Position numbers and translations under genes: made by a program. A stretch of DNA of 64,000 bases, taken from Teredinibacter turnerae T7901. GTDB taxonomy: Bacteria; Pseudomonadota; Gammaproteobacteria; Pseudomonadales; Cellvibrionaceae. This document shows positions 25,918 to 36,378 of the stretch, one piece after another. Position 1 is the stretch's first letter. Each line of letters begins with the position of its first letter. The notes beneath the pieces are model-generated. The model was not told where the DNA came from. It saw only the letters and a program-made list of their open reading frames with translations, and ran no database searches. The stretch spans positions 4,943,501-5,007,500 of the forward strand of contig NC_012997.1 of assembly GCF_000023025.1 (NCBI RefSeq), in the 5' to 3' direction.

Positions 25918-26873
25918 GATTGGACGTGCTGCGATGTTTCCAGAAGTTGTTCACGTGCGGCGGGCAAGCGTAAAAACAGTTCAATATCATTTTTAAACAC
26001 ATTCGCCGGTTCCGCTTGCCAGGCATCTGCGAGCCAGGCGGCGTAAGTTTGACAGAGCTGAGTGACTTTTTCTGCGTCACTCCCGTTCATGGCTTGCGGG
26101 TCCATGGGCGGGAATAGCTCGACCTCGACATGCCCATGAGGGTTGATTCGGCTCTGTACCGGAATAACTACAGCGCCAGCACCCACAGCCAATTCAGCAA
26201 AGCTACTACGTATTGCGCGCTGTTTGCCGAGGAAATTCACCATCACTGAAGAGTTGCCACGATACCCATCTGCGACAATTTGTACCATGCGGTTTTTGCG
26301 CAGCGCCTTTTGACATTTAAACAGCGCTTTTAGCAGAAATTGCTGCTCTTCACGCTGCCCCATGACTAAACACTCAAGGCGCTCGGACCAGCCGACTTTA
26401 GGCAGGAAACCGTAACTGTTGACCCGGTCCAGTGTTAACAGACTATAGCCCTTCCGTGCCAAAAGCACGCCGGCGAGTTTGCCTCCACCGTAATGACTGT
26501 TGCACAAGACAATACCTCGGCTGCCGAAGTACGCATCGAGGAGGTGTAGATTTTTAAAAGTAACATAGCGATCAAAAACTGCCTGAGGAGCGACACTCAG
26601 CGCATGTAACCGCCAGTTCGATAAAAAATTAACCTGAACAAAAACTTGTCGCATGCTCACTGACAAAGAACCTGTGTCCAAGTAGCGAGCCAAACGTCTG
26701 AGTGGGCCACAAAGACGAAAGAGCAATTTGCTGCTCCCGGGTAGTGTCCAGAACATACTAAGCCCGCGAGCACCTATGCGATAGGGGACGGCTCGCAAAA
26801 TGCGTCGCACCAACTGATGCCGCTCCATTTGATCGACTCGTGCCCGGCCTTGAATTTGTGAAGTATCTACCAT
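25914..26873 (-). CDS. LpxL/HtrB-like acyltransferase in the EPS operon
   Basis: 319 residues from ATG 26873 (a longer frame to 26963 overlaps the upstream gene). Membrane-associated LPLAT fold: VLCNSHYGGGKLAGVLLARKG, then VQIVADGYRG and a NFLGKQRAIRSSFAELAVGAGAVVIPV block. In LpxL-type enzymes the first His is followed four residues later by Asp/Glu; here the H-YGGGK segment has Lys at that place. A paralog with the same substitution is at 32657-33529. It probably acylates a glycolipid or glycan; it is downstream of the initiating enzyme, so acylation of a polysaccharide precursor is an inference. Confidence 0.75.
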   Translation of the reverse strand: MVDTSQIQGRARVDQMERHQLVRRILRAVPYRIGARGLSMFWTLPGSSKLLFRLCGPLRRLARYLDTGSLSVSMRQVFVQVNFLSNWRLHALSVAPQAVFDRYVTFKNLHLLDAYFGSRGIVLCNSHYGGGKLAGVLLARKGYSLLTLDRVNSYGFLPKVGWSERLECLVMGQREEQQFLLKALFKCQKALRKNRMVQIVADGYRGNSSVMVNFLGKQRAIRSSFAELAVGAGAVVIPVQSRINPHGHVEVELFPPMDPQAMNGSDAEKVTQLCQTYAAWLADAWQAEPANVFKNDIELFLRLPAAREQLLETSQHVQS

Positions 26874-26896
26874 CAAAACGCCCTTTACCAACGCTG

Positions 26897-28570
26897 CTAA
26901 TAAGCGCCGGATCTTTTTACAACCACGCCGAGCGTTTTCACTAGGATCACCACGTCGTACCACAAGCTCCAGTTTTTGGAATACCAGGTGTCCAGGTTGA
27001 CCCGTTCATCATAAGTGACATCGTTGCGTCCGCTAACCTGCCAAAGACCAGTAATACCTGGCCGGACTCGGGAATAGAATCCTTGCTTATCGTGATAACG
27101 TAAAAGCTCTTCACGAACGACAGGCCGAGGCCCTACCAAGCTCATATCGCCTTTAACCACGTTCCACAACTGTGGCAGTTCATCCAGACTGGTTTTGCGC
27201 AGGAAATTCCCTACGCGCGTCACGCGCGGGTCCTGCTTAAGCTTGTAATCGCGATTCCACTCAGCGCGAGCTTCCGGATTATCCCGTAAATGATCCCGCA
27301 ACAATTGGTCACTATTGTTAAACATACTGCGAAATTTGTAGCAGCCAAACAAACGCCCATCGCGCCCCACACGCTGGTGGCCGTAGAAAACATGCTTGCC
27401 ACTGGCGCGCACCGCCAGCGCTATTACCGCCAACACAGGCGCGAGTGCGATGATCAACGAAAGTGACAGCACCAAATCGAAACTGCGTTTAATCAGGCGG
27501 GGAATAAAGCGTGCTAGGTTGTTCTGCACCGTGAGCATTAACACATCGTGGCGAAAAACATGAGTCATCGCCAGCCCAATCATCGGCACACCATCCATAC
27601 GCGGCGCGATGGTAATACTGGAGTAAGACACGTTCGCTTCGTATAGCAGTCGAATGATGTCCCAAAAGTCGGCGGAATCCGTCGCTACCACAATGTGTGG
27701 ATTACCCAGTGCTTCGAACAATCCAGACGTTAACCCGTTTATATTTCGCACCGGAATAGAGTGGCCGTTCACGTTAATATGTGTGAGTGGCTGTTTTTCC
27801 GGCGCAGAGCGGTCTTCGGAAAAATTGATAAATTCAACGATATGCGAACCTAGCAGCCAATCGCTTTGAATAGCATCCGCCGTGCGGCGGGCATTCTCAC
27901 CCGCCCCTAAGATAACCGTAGGCTGAGCCCAGATACCACAGTTATACATAATCCGTTTAATGCCGATACGAAAAATAGGTACCAAAACCAGCGCGAGGCA
28001 CCATGTAATGAGTAGACCCAACAGCAGTGCACGGTTGCCCACCAGACCCGCCAATACCGACTGCACAGAAATCGCGACAAACACAGCTTTGGATACCGCG
28101 CGCAGGGTGTCGGCGATCGATTGCTTTTTGGCATAGTTACCCTGCAGCCAGTTGTACATTAAGTAGACTGTGCTGACGAAACCAAACTCCCAAAGCGACG
28201 GCAGCAAGCTGCGTACAAACTGCGACCCCTGGCCGGTCCAGATAACATAAATAGCGGTAACAAAAAGCAGCGAAAGTGCGAGCGCAAATGCATCGCCCAA
28301 CAACAAAAACAACTGATGAATCAGATGAGCGCGGCGTAAGCGCAACTGCAAACGACGCGCGGTTCCCGCCTGATTGCGCGTGGGAAATGCGAGAATGTTC
28401 TTGCGTTGCATAAACGCCTGGCGCCGATCAACACCATCAAATGCCCGCCTGACACTGCGCTGGTCCAACCAATAGTCCATCACTGGTAAATCACCAAAAT
28501 CCTGGGCCTCTGGGCGCGCAGGATTTTCTCTCCGACGCGGCAGCGCTGACAAATCTATTCCTCGGTCCAT
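26897..28570 (-). CDS. Polyprenyl-phosphate sugar phosphotransferase (WbaP-type initiating enzyme)
   Basis: 557 residues. Several N-terminal membrane helices (~90-230), a central Rossmann-like domain ([16 protein letters not shown]), a membrane helix ([24 protein letters not shown]) and the C-terminal catalytic phosphoglycosyltransferase domain with [38 protein letters not shown] and [14 protein letters not shown]. It transfers a sugar-1-phosphate to undecaprenyl phosphate, starting the repeat unit. First gene of the minus-strand EPS run; an internal ATG at 28480 is a possible alternative start. Donor sugar unknown. Confidence 0.88.
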   Translation of the reverse strand: MDRGIDLSALPRRRENPARPEAQDFGDLPVMDYWLDQRSVRRAFDGVDRRQAFMQRKNILAFPTRNQAGTARRLQLRLRRAHLIHQLFLLLGDAFALALSLLFVTAIYVIWTGQGSQFVRSLLPSLWEFGFVSTVYLMYNWLQGNYAKKQSIADTLRAVSKAVFVAISVQSVLAGLVGNRALLLGLLITWCLALVLVPIFRIGIKRIMYNCGIWAQPTVILGAGENARRTADAIQSDWLLGSHIVEFINFSEDRSAPEKQPLTHINVNGHSIPVRNINGLTSGLFEALGNPHIVVATDSADFWDIIRLLYEANVSYSSITIAPRMDGVPMIGLAMTHVFRHDVLMLTVQNNLARFIPRLIKRSFDLVLSLSLIIALAPVLAVIALAVRASGKHVFYGHQRVGRDGRLFGCYKFRSMFNNSDQLLRDHLRDNPEARAEWNRDYKLKQDPRVTRVGNFLRKTSLDELPQLWNVVKGDMSLVGPRPVVREELLRYHDKQGFYSRVRPGITGLWQVSGRNDVTYDERVNLDTWYSKNWSLWYDVVILVKTLGVVVKRSGAY

Positions 28571-29012
28571 TCCTGTTCCACTGTAATTTCCAATAAGAGC
28601 TCACGTCGAGCTGACGCTCTTGACCTGCTGCAAGGTGTCGTATCTGTCGCACCCTTAGCACTCGTTCTATCAGAAGCTGAGCAATTATTATTCCCAATCG
28701 GTTGAATGGACTTTTTGTACATGAACTAAACATCAGGGCCGTTATTTCAGGTACTTATTTCATGCGACGCCCGCCTGTCGCTTAAAAATCGCTCATAGTC
28801 AAAACAGGTTATCCGTTTTTGCTGTCAGCTTATTTTACATAGCCGCGCATCGTTGCAGTGCAGGCGTTCGCGAGAATAAACAAACAGTGCAAGGCGCTAA
28901 TTCGACTCAAAACTGTTAAGCGTTGCAAACAAAAAAAACCAAGTTTTACAAAGTTTTAGCGCAACAGCGCCTACACTTGATCTGTCTGTTTTTTAAAAGT
29001 GCTTTGGTTGTT
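28571..29012. other. Divergent promoter region of the EPS locus
   Basis: A 442-bp gap between the initiating transferase gene (minus) and the glycosidase-like gene (plus). It should hold both promoters. I see no gene, clear operator or hairpin with a T-run. Confidence 0.35.
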
Positions 29013-30773
29013 ATGGATTTGAAAGTGATTGGTTTGATGCGCCCGATGGTTGCACAGATGTTGGTTATTGCCTGTTGTGGAATCGCAGGGTGTGGTGGCG
29101 GTAGCAACGGCTTAACGGACCCAGGCACTGGCGGTCCGGCATTGCCCACTGCCGAGCCCAGTATTTCACCAACACCTACGACCACGCCTTCGATCACACC
29201 AACACCAGAGACTTCGCCGTCGCCAACGCCAACTCCCGGCGCAAGTATCACTCCCACCCCAACTCCCACAACCGTGGCGAGCCCAGTACCTTCGCCCAGT
29301 CCGACACCTTCGCCCAGTCCGACACCTTCACCCAGCCCAACGCCTTCACCCAGCCCAACGCCTTCACCCAGCCCAACGCCTTCGCCAAGCCCTAGTCCGT
29401 CTCCTAGTCCGTCTCCTGCCCCAAGCCCCGAACCCTGCGAGCCGGACTCACAGGCGTTTACCCAGTACTGCTGGACTGACTTCGTCGGCATCGTGGACGA
29501 TAGTGATCCTCCAGGCTGGGCGGGCTGGCAACGAAGCTGGCTTACCAGCATGACCGGTTATTCGTTAATTGCAGAACCCGAGCGCGCCGACGCGCTAGAG
29601 CAAAAGCTCAGTGAGCGCTTACCACAAGGCGAGCTGTTAATCCCGATTACCGGCTATTCGCGCAATACTGAGCGGATGGCAGAGTTTTTAAACCTCATCT
29701 ACAGCGGTAATCAGCAGGCATGGTATGACGCTATTGCGCTGCAAGTGGCCACCGTCGCCTCACACCCTGGCAGCGCCGACACAGTGGCTTATCAACTGGG
29801 CAATGAAATTACGGTCGAAACCGTCAGTCAGGCGGTACGCGCCTGGGCAGCCGACAACAACATCGCTGTACCGGGAAGTGCGCGAGCTTATGATTCAGAA
29901 ACGATTCCCTACTATGTCGAATTTTACCTGGCACCTGCGGTACAGGCAGCGCGGGCAGCTGCGCTAACCAGCTATGGGAACGCCGATGCGGCACGCATTG
30001 TATTAGGTTCACTCGGTGACGGTGGTACTGCAGAGGCGCGCTTATGGCTGGATGAATTATTAAATTACCAAATTGTTGGGACCTATGCCGGCGCTCTGAG
30101 CGGCCAGAAAGTATATGAGATTGTCGACACGGTATCGGTACACTATATCGGCAACACCAGTAATATTGAGCCGATCTGGAATGACTGGGTGGGGCAAGGT
30201 CGCATCGACAGTTTGTGGACCACAGAGGAAATTGGCTCCCGCTCCGCCACCACCGGCGAAGGTGCAGGGCGCGCTATACGTACCCTCGCGGACCAGCTGC
30301 ACTGGCTTTACAGCAAAGATCTAACACCAGCAGACGGGCGAGTGGCATTTTACGATTGGGATGTTAACGGGCCGAACGACGCCACCAGCGCCGCCACATC
30401 AGTTGCCGCACTCTACAATTTTTTCGGCGATACGCCATTTAGCACAGAAGAAACTGAGGTAGCGCTAGGTGATGAGCAACTGATATTCACACGTGTGCGG
30501 CTCACCTCAACGCTCGACCCCGATAAACGTGCCCGCGCGTATTGGACCGAGGAAGTGAATGCTCCTCACAGTATTTCGCAGATAGCGCTTTCCTTTGCCG
30601 GCTGGAACGGTTCAGTCGATATTGAGCTGACCCACTTTTCTCCCTCCGGGCCCCGCAGTGAACAGCACCAGCTCAGTATCAGCAACGGCAGTGCGCAACT
30701 CGTTCTGAATCAGCCGGTTGTTATTAATGGGCGCGGCCACGCAATTTTAATCACCGCTCACAAAACGCAATAA
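29013..30773 (+). CDS. Secreted clan-A glycosidase-like lipoprotein with PSPTPS linker
   Basis: 586 residues from ATG 29013 (ATG 29037 is an alternative; the upstream TTG gives an unlikely leader). Lipoprotein signal with Cys in [11 protein letters not shown] ~110-residue Pro/Ser/Thr linker, including a perfect block of PSPTPS units, leads to a domain homologous to 11663-12952: [12 protein letters not shown] (acid/base Glu), [27 protein letters not shown] and [13 protein letters not shown] (nucleophile Glu). The C-terminal ~120 residues are beta-rich. It is surface-anchored on a long stalk, probably acting on exported polysaccharide. Family number not assigned. Confidence 0.75.
   Translation: MDLKVIGLMRPMVAQMLVIACCGIAGCGGGSNGLTDPGTGGPALPTAEPSISPTPTTTPSITPTPETSPSPTPTPGASITPTPTPTTVASPVPSPSPTPSPSPTPSPSPTPSPSPTPSPSPTPSPSPSPSPSPSPAPSPEPCEPDSQAFTQYCWTDFVGIVDDSDPPGWAGWQRSWLTSMTGYSLIAEPERADALEQKLSERLPQGELLIPITGYSRNTERMAEFLNLIYSGNQQAWYDAIALQVATVASHPGSADTVAYQLGNEITVETVSQAVRAWAADNNIAVPGSARAYDSETIPYYVEFYLAPAVQAARAAALTSYGNADAARIVLGSLGDGGTAEARLWLDELLNYQIVGTYAGALSGQKVYEIVDTVSVHYIGNTSNIEPIWNDWVGQGRIDSLWTTEEIGSRSATTGEGAGRAIRTLADQLHWLYSKDLTPADGRVAFYDWDVNGPNDATSAATSVAALYNFFGDTPFSTEETEVALGDEQLIFTRVRLTSTLDPDKRARAYWTEEVNAPHSISQIALSFAGWNGSVDIELTHFSPSGPRSEQHQLSISNGSAQLVLNQPVVINGRGHAILITAHKTQ
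29293..29400 (+). repeat. 18-bp tandem repeats encoding the PSPTPS linker
   Basis: Six consecutive 18-base units, two reading CGCCCAGTCCGACACCTT and three reading CACCCAGCCCAACGCCTT, the last diverged. They are in frame in the glycosidase-like lipoprotein. Such repeats can gain or lose units by slippage without a frameshift. Confidence 0.8.
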
Positions 30774-30877
30774 TCTCTGGTATAGCGATTGCACCTGCAG
30801 TACAAAATTTTTTAGACTCCGCAGTCTTCATGTGCCGGTGTTAACTCCGGCGCTATCATTTTGTTACAGGACGTAAA

Positions 30878-32335
30878 ATGCTCTACTCCATGTTTGCGGC
30901 GACCGCAGAAAATTACGGCCAACAAACGGCCGTTATATCGCCCACCGAAACACTTAGCTTCCAGCAAATTCAGCAGCGTGTTTTGACCCTCGCTGCAGCA
31001 CTTTATTCAAACGATCTGCACACCGGTGACCGAGTGGTTTTATTACTACCTAACGGTCCGGATTTTATTGCAGCGACCTTCGCCATCGCATACTGTGGTG
31101 GGGTTGTAGTGCCATTAAACACCGCCTACAAAAGTGAAGAGTTGTGCAATTATTTAGCCGACGCCCAACCGCGCATTGTGATCTGTGACGACGCTTCTGG
31201 CGAAAGCGCGCGCGCAGTTATCGACCAATTGACGCTTTCGTGCACCGTTTTAAACACAAGTCAACCTTCAGAAATCTGTTCTGCCCCAGCGGCTGAGGTT
31301 GAACCATCTGCCTCGGCGCTCTATCAATATTCCACCGGCTCTACGGGCAAACCCAAACGGGTAATGCGTAGCTTTTCCGATTTGGTGAACGAGGCCACTA
31401 ATTTCAAAATAAGCGCACAGACCACCGCGGAAGACCGCATCCTGGCGGTTGCACCATTTTTCCATGCCCATGGATTTGGCAACTGTGTTTTGGCCAGCGC
31501 TGCCAGCGGCGCAACCCTGGTCACCCTGCCAAACTTTAAAAGCCGTAAAAAAGTCATGACCACATTGCGCGAGCAGCGGATAACCATTTTCCCTGGTGTA
31601 CCGTTTATGTTTAGCATTCTGGCCGACGCACCCTCGCTCGATAAAGAACCACTGTCGGATTTACGCCTGGCGTTTTCCGCCGGAGCGGCGCTCGATGAAA
31701 ATACTTTTCAGAAATTTCTGGCGAAATACGATGTACCGATCCGCCAACTGTACGGTTCCACAGAAACTGGGGCAATGAGTTTAAACACCGGCTCTACCAC
31801 AGGGGATAAATGGCGCTCGGTTGGTAAAGCCCTTGCGAACGTGCACATAACTATTCGCGACGAGAGCGGCGCTTTACTTCCTGCCAATGTCGCGGGTGAG
31901 ATCGTTATCCACTCGAACGCCATGACTCGCGGCTATGCGAATCTTGCCGAAGCAACGCGCGAATCCTTTCGCGACAATCTGTTCTACACAGGAGATCTCG
32001 GTTTTCTTGACGCCGATGGCTACCTCACGATTACCGGGCGTAAAAAGTTTTTTATCAACGCCGCAGGCAACAAAGTAGACCCCGGTGAAATAGAGCAATT
32101 AATTGCCGCCCACCCGAACGTGGATGAAGTTGTGGTGGTCGGCGTTAAAAGCGAGTATGGACTCGAAGTCATTAAAGCCGCTGTGGTAGCAAAAGGCCCG
32201 ATCACAGAACAAGACATTCGCGACTGCTGTATTGGTAAAGTCGCTGACTTTAAAGTGCCGCGCATTATAGAATTTCGCGAAGAAATACCCAAAAGCCCGC
32301 TGGGCAAAGTCCTGCGTAAATATCTGGTCGAATAA
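30878..32335 (+). CDS. Acyl-AMP ligase (adenylate-forming enzyme)
   Basis: 485 residues. All core motifs of the AMP-binding superfamily: the phosphate loop YSTGSTGKPKRV (residue ~150), FFHAHGF, GSTETGAMS, YTGDLGFLDADGYL with the catalytic Asp, KKFFINAAGNKVDPGEIE and the C-terminal Lys segment PKSPLGKVLRKYL. It activates a carboxylate, probably a fatty or aryl acid, as AMP ester. The next gene is an acyl carrier protein, so acyl-ACP formation is likely. Start at 30878 with ACAGGA ten bases upstream; 104 bases after the glycosidase gene. Confidence 0.85.
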   Translation: MLYSMFAATAENYGQQTAVISPTETLSFQQIQQRVLTLAAALYSNDLHTGDRVVLLLPNGPDFIAATFAIAYCGGVVVPLNTAYKSEELCNYLADAQPRIVICDDASGESARAVIDQLTLSCTVLNTSQPSEICSAPAAEVEPSASALYQYSTGSTGKPKRVMRSFSDLVNEATNFKISAQTTAEDRILAVAPFFHAHGFGNCVLASAASGATLVTLPNFKSRKKVMTTLREQRITIFPGVPFMFSILADAPSLDKEPLSDLRLAFSAGAALDENTFQKFLAKYDVPIRQLYGSTETGAMSLNTGSTTGDKWRSVGKALANVHITIRDESGALLPANVAGEIVIHSNAMTRGYANLAEATRESFRDNLFYTGDLGFLDADGYLTITGRKKFFINAAGNKVDPGEIEQLIAAHPNVDEVVVVGVKSEYGLEVIKAAVVAKGPITEQDIRDCCIGKVADFKVPRIIEFREEIPKSPLGKVLRKYLVE

Positions 32336-32389
32336 ATACTTAACGATAAAACACAGATTTAGCAATCAATTAACAATTGGATAAAAGCG

Positions 32390-32644
32390 ATGAGTGAAGT
32401 TTCCGTCGAACAGCGTCTTAAAGAGCTCCTGTTAAAATTATTAGAAGGTTCTGTGAACAGCGACCAGCTCGCCTACGACACCCCCTTAATTAACGGCGGT
32501 TTGAGCATTGATTCCATGGTGCAACTGCGCCTGCTTAATAGTATGGAAGAAGAGTTTGATATTGAAGTGGATGACGACGACGTGGAAGAGTCCGTTTTCC
32601 AAAATCTGACAACGCTGGCGAACTACGTACGCAGCAAACTATAG
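32390..32644 (+). CDS. Acyl carrier protein
   Basis: 84 residues, four-helix ACP size. The phosphopantetheine site is the Ser in GLSIDSMVQLRLL near residue 44, with an acidic helix III region (EFDIEVDDDDVEES). It is distinct from the fatty-acid-synthesis ACP by its divergent DSM context. Located between an acyl-AMP ligase and an LpxL-like acyltransferase, it probably carries the acyl chain from one to the other. Confidence 0.85.
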   Translation: MSEVSVEQRLKELLLKLLEGSVNSDQLAYDTPLINGGLSIDSMVQLRLLNSMEEEFDIEVDDDDVEESVFQNLTTLANYVRSKL

Positions 32645-32656
32645 GATGCCTTACGG

Positions 32657-33529
32657 ATGAAGGCGCAACTTATTCGCACCTTTTATCGCTCACTGGGGCC
32701 GGTGCCCTACCCGGTTGCAGCACGCGCATTGGAGCATTTTTTTGCCAACCCGTTACTGCAAAAAACGTTATATAAAAAATCATTGCGCCCTTTACAACGA
32801 TTTCTTGGTGCTCCCCCAGACCGCCATCAGGCGATCCAGTATCTACTCGCCAACCACGCCAACGACTGGCGACTGAGTGCGCTGGCCAAACTGGAAAATG
32901 CCGATTTTGAACGTGTTGTTACCATTGAAGGTTTACACCACCTGCAAGGAGAGACCGATAGCGAGTCTGGCGCTGGCGTTATTCTCGCAAACACTCACCA
33001 CGGTGCCAGCCGCTGCGTACCTATATCGCTTGCCCGTAGCGGCATTCAGCTCACTTCTTTGGAGTCGCACGACGTGCTTGCAAAAATCGGCGCGGCTAAC
33101 CGGCAAAATCTCAACGTGGTCGAGGTCGGCAAAGGCGAAGGATTCGTGCTAAAGCAGGTGCGAAAAGTTCAAAAGCTACTTAAAGGCGGCGGAATTTTGC
33201 ATATTGTGCCCGACGGTTTACAAGGCAGCAGCGGTACACCGCTGCCGTTTCTTGGCCGCGAACGCTCATTCGCCACCAGCTTCGCTGAACTGGCCGTTGA
33301 TACCGGCGCACGTGTTGTTCCGGTCTCTAGTGCGCTGGACAGTCAGGGGCGGGTGACAATTGAATTGCATCCGCCTTTGCCAGCGCCTGATAAGGACGCC
33401 CTGCGTTCAGCGAAAATTAACGGCCTGTTACACGCTTATGTAGATTTTCTCCAACAGCGCTGGCGCACGACACCAGAGAACATCCGCCAACATCATCTCC
33501 ACTTTTATCAGAAACTTCCCATAATATAA
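32657..33529 (+). CDS. LpxL-like acyltransferase, paralog of the EPS-operon acyltransferase
   Basis: 290 residues. ILANTHHGASRCVPISLARSGI, LHIVPDGLQG and a FLGRERSFATSFAELAVDTGARVVPVSS block parallel the protein from 25914-26873. The residue where LpxL-type enzymes have their catalytic acid is Arg (HHGASR). It lies 12 bases after the ACP gene, so it is the likely acceptor enzyme for that acyl-ACP. The acceptor, a glycolipid or the locus polysaccharide, is unknown. Confidence 0.75.
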   Translation: MKAQLIRTFYRSLGPVPYPVAARALEHFFANPLLQKTLYKKSLRPLQRFLGAPPDRHQAIQYLLANHANDWRLSALAKLENADFERVVTIEGLHHLQGETDSESGAGVILANTHHGASRCVPISLARSGIQLTSLESHDVLAKIGAANRQNLNVVEVGKGEGFVLKQVRKVQKLLKGGGILHIVPDGLQGSSGTPLPFLGRERSFATSFAELAVDTGARVVPVSSALDSQGRVTIELHPPLPAPDKDALRSAKINGLLHAYVDFLQQRWRTTPENIRQHHLHFYQKLPII

Positions 33530-33558
33530 AAAAACCCGGCATTCGCCGGGTTTTTTGC
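33526..33558. terminator. Bidirectional intrinsic terminator
   Basis: The hairpin AACCCGGC-ATTC-GCCGGGTT (stem near 33532-33553) is flanked by A-runs and T-runs, so it can stop both the acyltransferase operon from the left and the subtilase gene (33578-35923) from the right. Confidence 0.9.
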
Positions 33559-33577
33559 AACACTCAACGAACGCCAG

Positions 33578-35923
33578 TTAGGGTGTAAATGTGAGCGACC
33601 AGTCGTCAATAAAGCCTGTGTCGAAACCAACCAGATCCTGTACTTTAAGGAACCAACGGCCTTCGGCAGCAACGCCAGGCAGAGGTACGTCATAACGGGC
33701 AATAATATCGTCGGCGCTGCCACCGGTGTTCTCGTGCAACACGATTTCCTCGCCGGAGGGCGCGATTAACGTCACTACCAAGTCGGCAATATAGGTGTGT
33801 CGCAAACGAACACCAACAATAAGACTCGAGGCATCACCAGTGTACGTTGACATAACCGAGCTTATTACACCTGTAGGGTCTGCATCGGGAATACTAATAT
33901 CACGAGGATTTTTAAAGAAGCTCGGAGCATCCTCAGCAAGTGTATAATCCGCTGCCAGCGTCACCCCGGAAAAAGCTTCGGTAGCAACTACAGCGACATA
34001 CCAGATCGCGCGCGGGGTATCACTGAATTCACAATATTCAGCATTAGACCCAGGCGTGGTAGACGCGCAGTCATAGAACTCTGCTTTAGGCAAGCGACGA
34101 CGCGCAACAACCATATCGGCATCACCCGTACCACCGCTCAGGGTAAAGCTCAGCGGATCCGCACCAGCAGGAACTCGCATACTAAAGTACAGAGTTTCAC
34201 CAGCAGCCGCGCTCAGATCAGTAATAGGTGTTCCCGCTCTGATCGGCGTAATAACCGCAGGAGCAGGTGGTGCTTCACAACCGTTTGCCGTGAGGTAATC
34301 TACCGCTGGGCCAACTTGTACCAAACCATAACCGAACTCTGGATCACGACCAGTCGCACCCAAATCCATCGCCGTCGCGGTCAACGCTTCACGAATAGAT
34401 GCGCCGCCACAGTCGGGAAAATAGCTCCACACCAATGCGGCTGCGCCCACGACGTGAGGCGTGGCCATGGAAGTGCCATCGTAGAAGGCGTAGTCCGTGC
34501 CCAATGTGGTGGTCAGCGTAACTGACGCGCCCGCAGCCGCTGCAATTTCAAGACCCAGCGCGCGGTCAACCGTTACTGTCGGCACACTGACCTCACTATC
34601 CGCATCAACGAGAAACGGATTTTGCAGGCCTGGAAGCTCGCTATTGGAATAGACAATTGCCGATTCAGCGCCCGCGCCAGTACAGGCGAGCACTGCATCG
34701 ATATCCGGGTACACACCGGAAGATTCGTTGCCAATACGTTCCACCACACAGATTTTGCCGGTCATATCGCCACAAACATAGCTACCTGACGAGCTATCAC
34801 ATGCAGCCAATTCACCGGATACCGTGCCACCCAGCATTTCATTGACATAGCCCAGACCGGGAATGTAAATAAAGCGGTTATGTGGCACAACGCGATCAGC
34901 AGGTACTACCAGTGCTGTCGAGGTAATCGCACTTTCTACTCCGTCACCCACACCCACGGTCGACAACACCGATACGCCAGGTGCAGCCAGTTCAACTTGA
35001 CTGTTGTATTGGGAGAAATAGGCTTTGTCGAGATTATCGTCCACCGCTGCAACAGACAAAACACTGTCGTAAGACGCGGGGTAGGATAAACCACTGTTGC
35101 CATCATTCCCGGCGGCAGCTACCAACAACACACCGCGCTCGGCAATATCACGCATCGCACGCTCCTCGGTAGATGTCGGCAGCGCGCCGCCCAAACTCAT
35201 ATTCACAACGTTCGCATTGTTGGCTTCGCACGTTTGGATCGCACTCACCAGCGTTGAGGAATAGCCCCAACCGGATGCGTTGAAAACTTTAACAATGTGC
35301 AGATTAACTTCCGTATTCGGCAAAATACCCACGACACCTTCACTGTTATTCACTGCGGCAATAGTACCCGCAACGTGAGAACCGTGAGAGCCACCTGGGG
35401 TAGACCATTCACCGGTACCCGGATCGTTAGTACCCGTGTGATTATTCGCCGCCAGGTCCGGCGTAGTAATGTCGTAACCGGAGTCGATAATACATACGGT
35501 AATATCACCAGCACTGGCATCGCTGATCATATCAGCACCAACGGCACCAATACCCCACGGGGTAGACTGTGAAAGCAAGCGACGCGGTTGGTCCAACTCA
35601 ACATATTCAATATCCGGGTTACTGCGTAACTTGGCCAGGCCAGCATCAGAAACGGCAACCGAAACTGCATTAAATCTATCTAAACGGGTTTTTATTTGGG
35701 CGCCGTTTGCCTGCATCAGGTTCTCCTGAGCCAGCGCGCGCGCAGCGACGGAAAGAGTGCTTGCTGAATCCTTAAACTTGACGATGTAGCGCGTTTCCAA
35801 TGGCGATACTGTAGCGGCAGGCGAAAATGTTTCAGCGCTTTTCGTGGCTGCAAAGGTGGGGACGGCAAATAACAGTGAGGAAAAAAGTAATCCAATAGGT
35901 CGGCAGCGTTTAGCAAAATTCAC
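33578..35923 (-). CDS. Secreted subtilisin-family serine protease (S8) with PA, PPC and P domains
   Basis: 781 residues. Signal peptide (cleavage near residue 25), I9-type prodomain (YIVKFKDSAS to VELDQPRR, ~45-115), then the catalytic domain with Asp147 (CIIDSGYD), His180 (SHGSHVAGT), Asn273 (AAGNDG) and Ser485 (YDGTSMATPH). A protease-associated insert of about 135 residues (~335-470) sits between Asn and Ser. After the catalytic domain come a PPC-type domain (ITDLSAAAGETLYFSMRVPAG, ~545-655) and a P/Homo-B-like domain to the end (SIPDADPTGVIS, LIAPSGEEIVL). A secreted, broad-specificity protease is expected. Confidence 0.9.
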   Translation of the reverse strand: MNFAKRCRPIGLLFSSLLFAVPTFAATKSAETFSPAATVSPLETRYIVKFKDSASTLSVAARALAQENLMQANGAQIKTRLDRFNAVSVAVSDAGLAKLRSNPDIEYVELDQPRRLLSQSTPWGIGAVGADMISDASAGDITVCIIDSGYDITTPDLAANNHTGTNDPGTGEWSTPGGSHGSHVAGTIAAVNNSEGVVGILPNTEVNLHIVKVFNASGWGYSSTLVSAIQTCEANNANVVNMSLGGALPTSTEERAMRDIAERGVLLVAAAGNDGNSGLSYPASYDSVLSVAAVDDNLDKAYFSQYNSQVELAAPGVSVLSTVGVGDGVESAITSTALVVPADRVVPHNRFIYIPGLGYVNEMLGGTVSGELAACDSSSGSYVCGDMTGKICVVERIGNESSGVYPDIDAVLACTGAGAESAIVYSNSELPGLQNPFLVDADSEVSVPTVTVDRALGLEIAAAAGASVTLTTTLGTDYAFYDGTSMATPHVVGAAALVWSYFPDCGGASIREALTATAMDLGATGRDPEFGYGLVQVGPAVDYLTANGCEAPPAPAVITPIRAGTPITDLSAAAGETLYFSMRVPAGADPLSFTLSGGTGDADMVVARRRLPKAEFYDCASTTPGSNAEYCEFSDTPRAIWYVAVVATEAFSGVTLAADYTLAEDAPSFFKNPRDISIPDADPTGVISSVMSTYTGDASSLIVGVRLRHTYIADLVVTLIAPSGEEIVLHENTGGSADDIIARYDVPLPGVAAEGRWFLKVQDLVGFDTGFIDDWSLTFTP

Positions 35924-36378
35924 TTCGACTTACTCCTTGTTTGAGGATGGTTCCAATTAAATTGTTTGCCCAAATAAAATCAGGCCGACCCAATATACGT
36001 GAATTTTTCAGTGGGTACATGGCAAAAACACGCTAGATGCAGTGCAGGAATTCACAAGGTGCGTGACCAAAACTTTTTTCTGTCGCCTAAATAATTTTGC
36101 TGCTCAGATCGAAAGTGGTGACCGGTTATTTCTTATGGCGACAACCGGCCTGAAAATTTTTGTCGTTCGCTCGAGGAGGAAAATGGCCTCCTCTTCTGGC
36201 CCGCATGTTGCTCAATTATTTTCCCAGCAGGGTACACACCAGTGTTTGCATAGCATCGGCAAAATCAGTAACCTGCGCCAACGAGCGCTCAACACGGTTT
36301 AGCATAACTGAACGCGCACAAAGACAAGCTCAGAACAGAACCAAACGGTTTACGTTGCTTAAGTCAGGAGATGGTCGC
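35924..36378. other. Divergent intergenic region
   Basis: A 455-bp gap between the subtilase (minus) and the chorismate-lyase-like gene (plus). Plus-strand frames starting at 36042 and 36160 lack ribosome-binding sites and recognisable content and precede the better start at 36379. No further gene seen. Confidence 0.35.

Noticed and set aside
28946..29551. A long minus-strand frame opposite the Pro-rich linker
   Set aside because: It is the complement of the PSPTPS repeats and shows only GVGLGEG-like low complexity; a shadow of the real gene.
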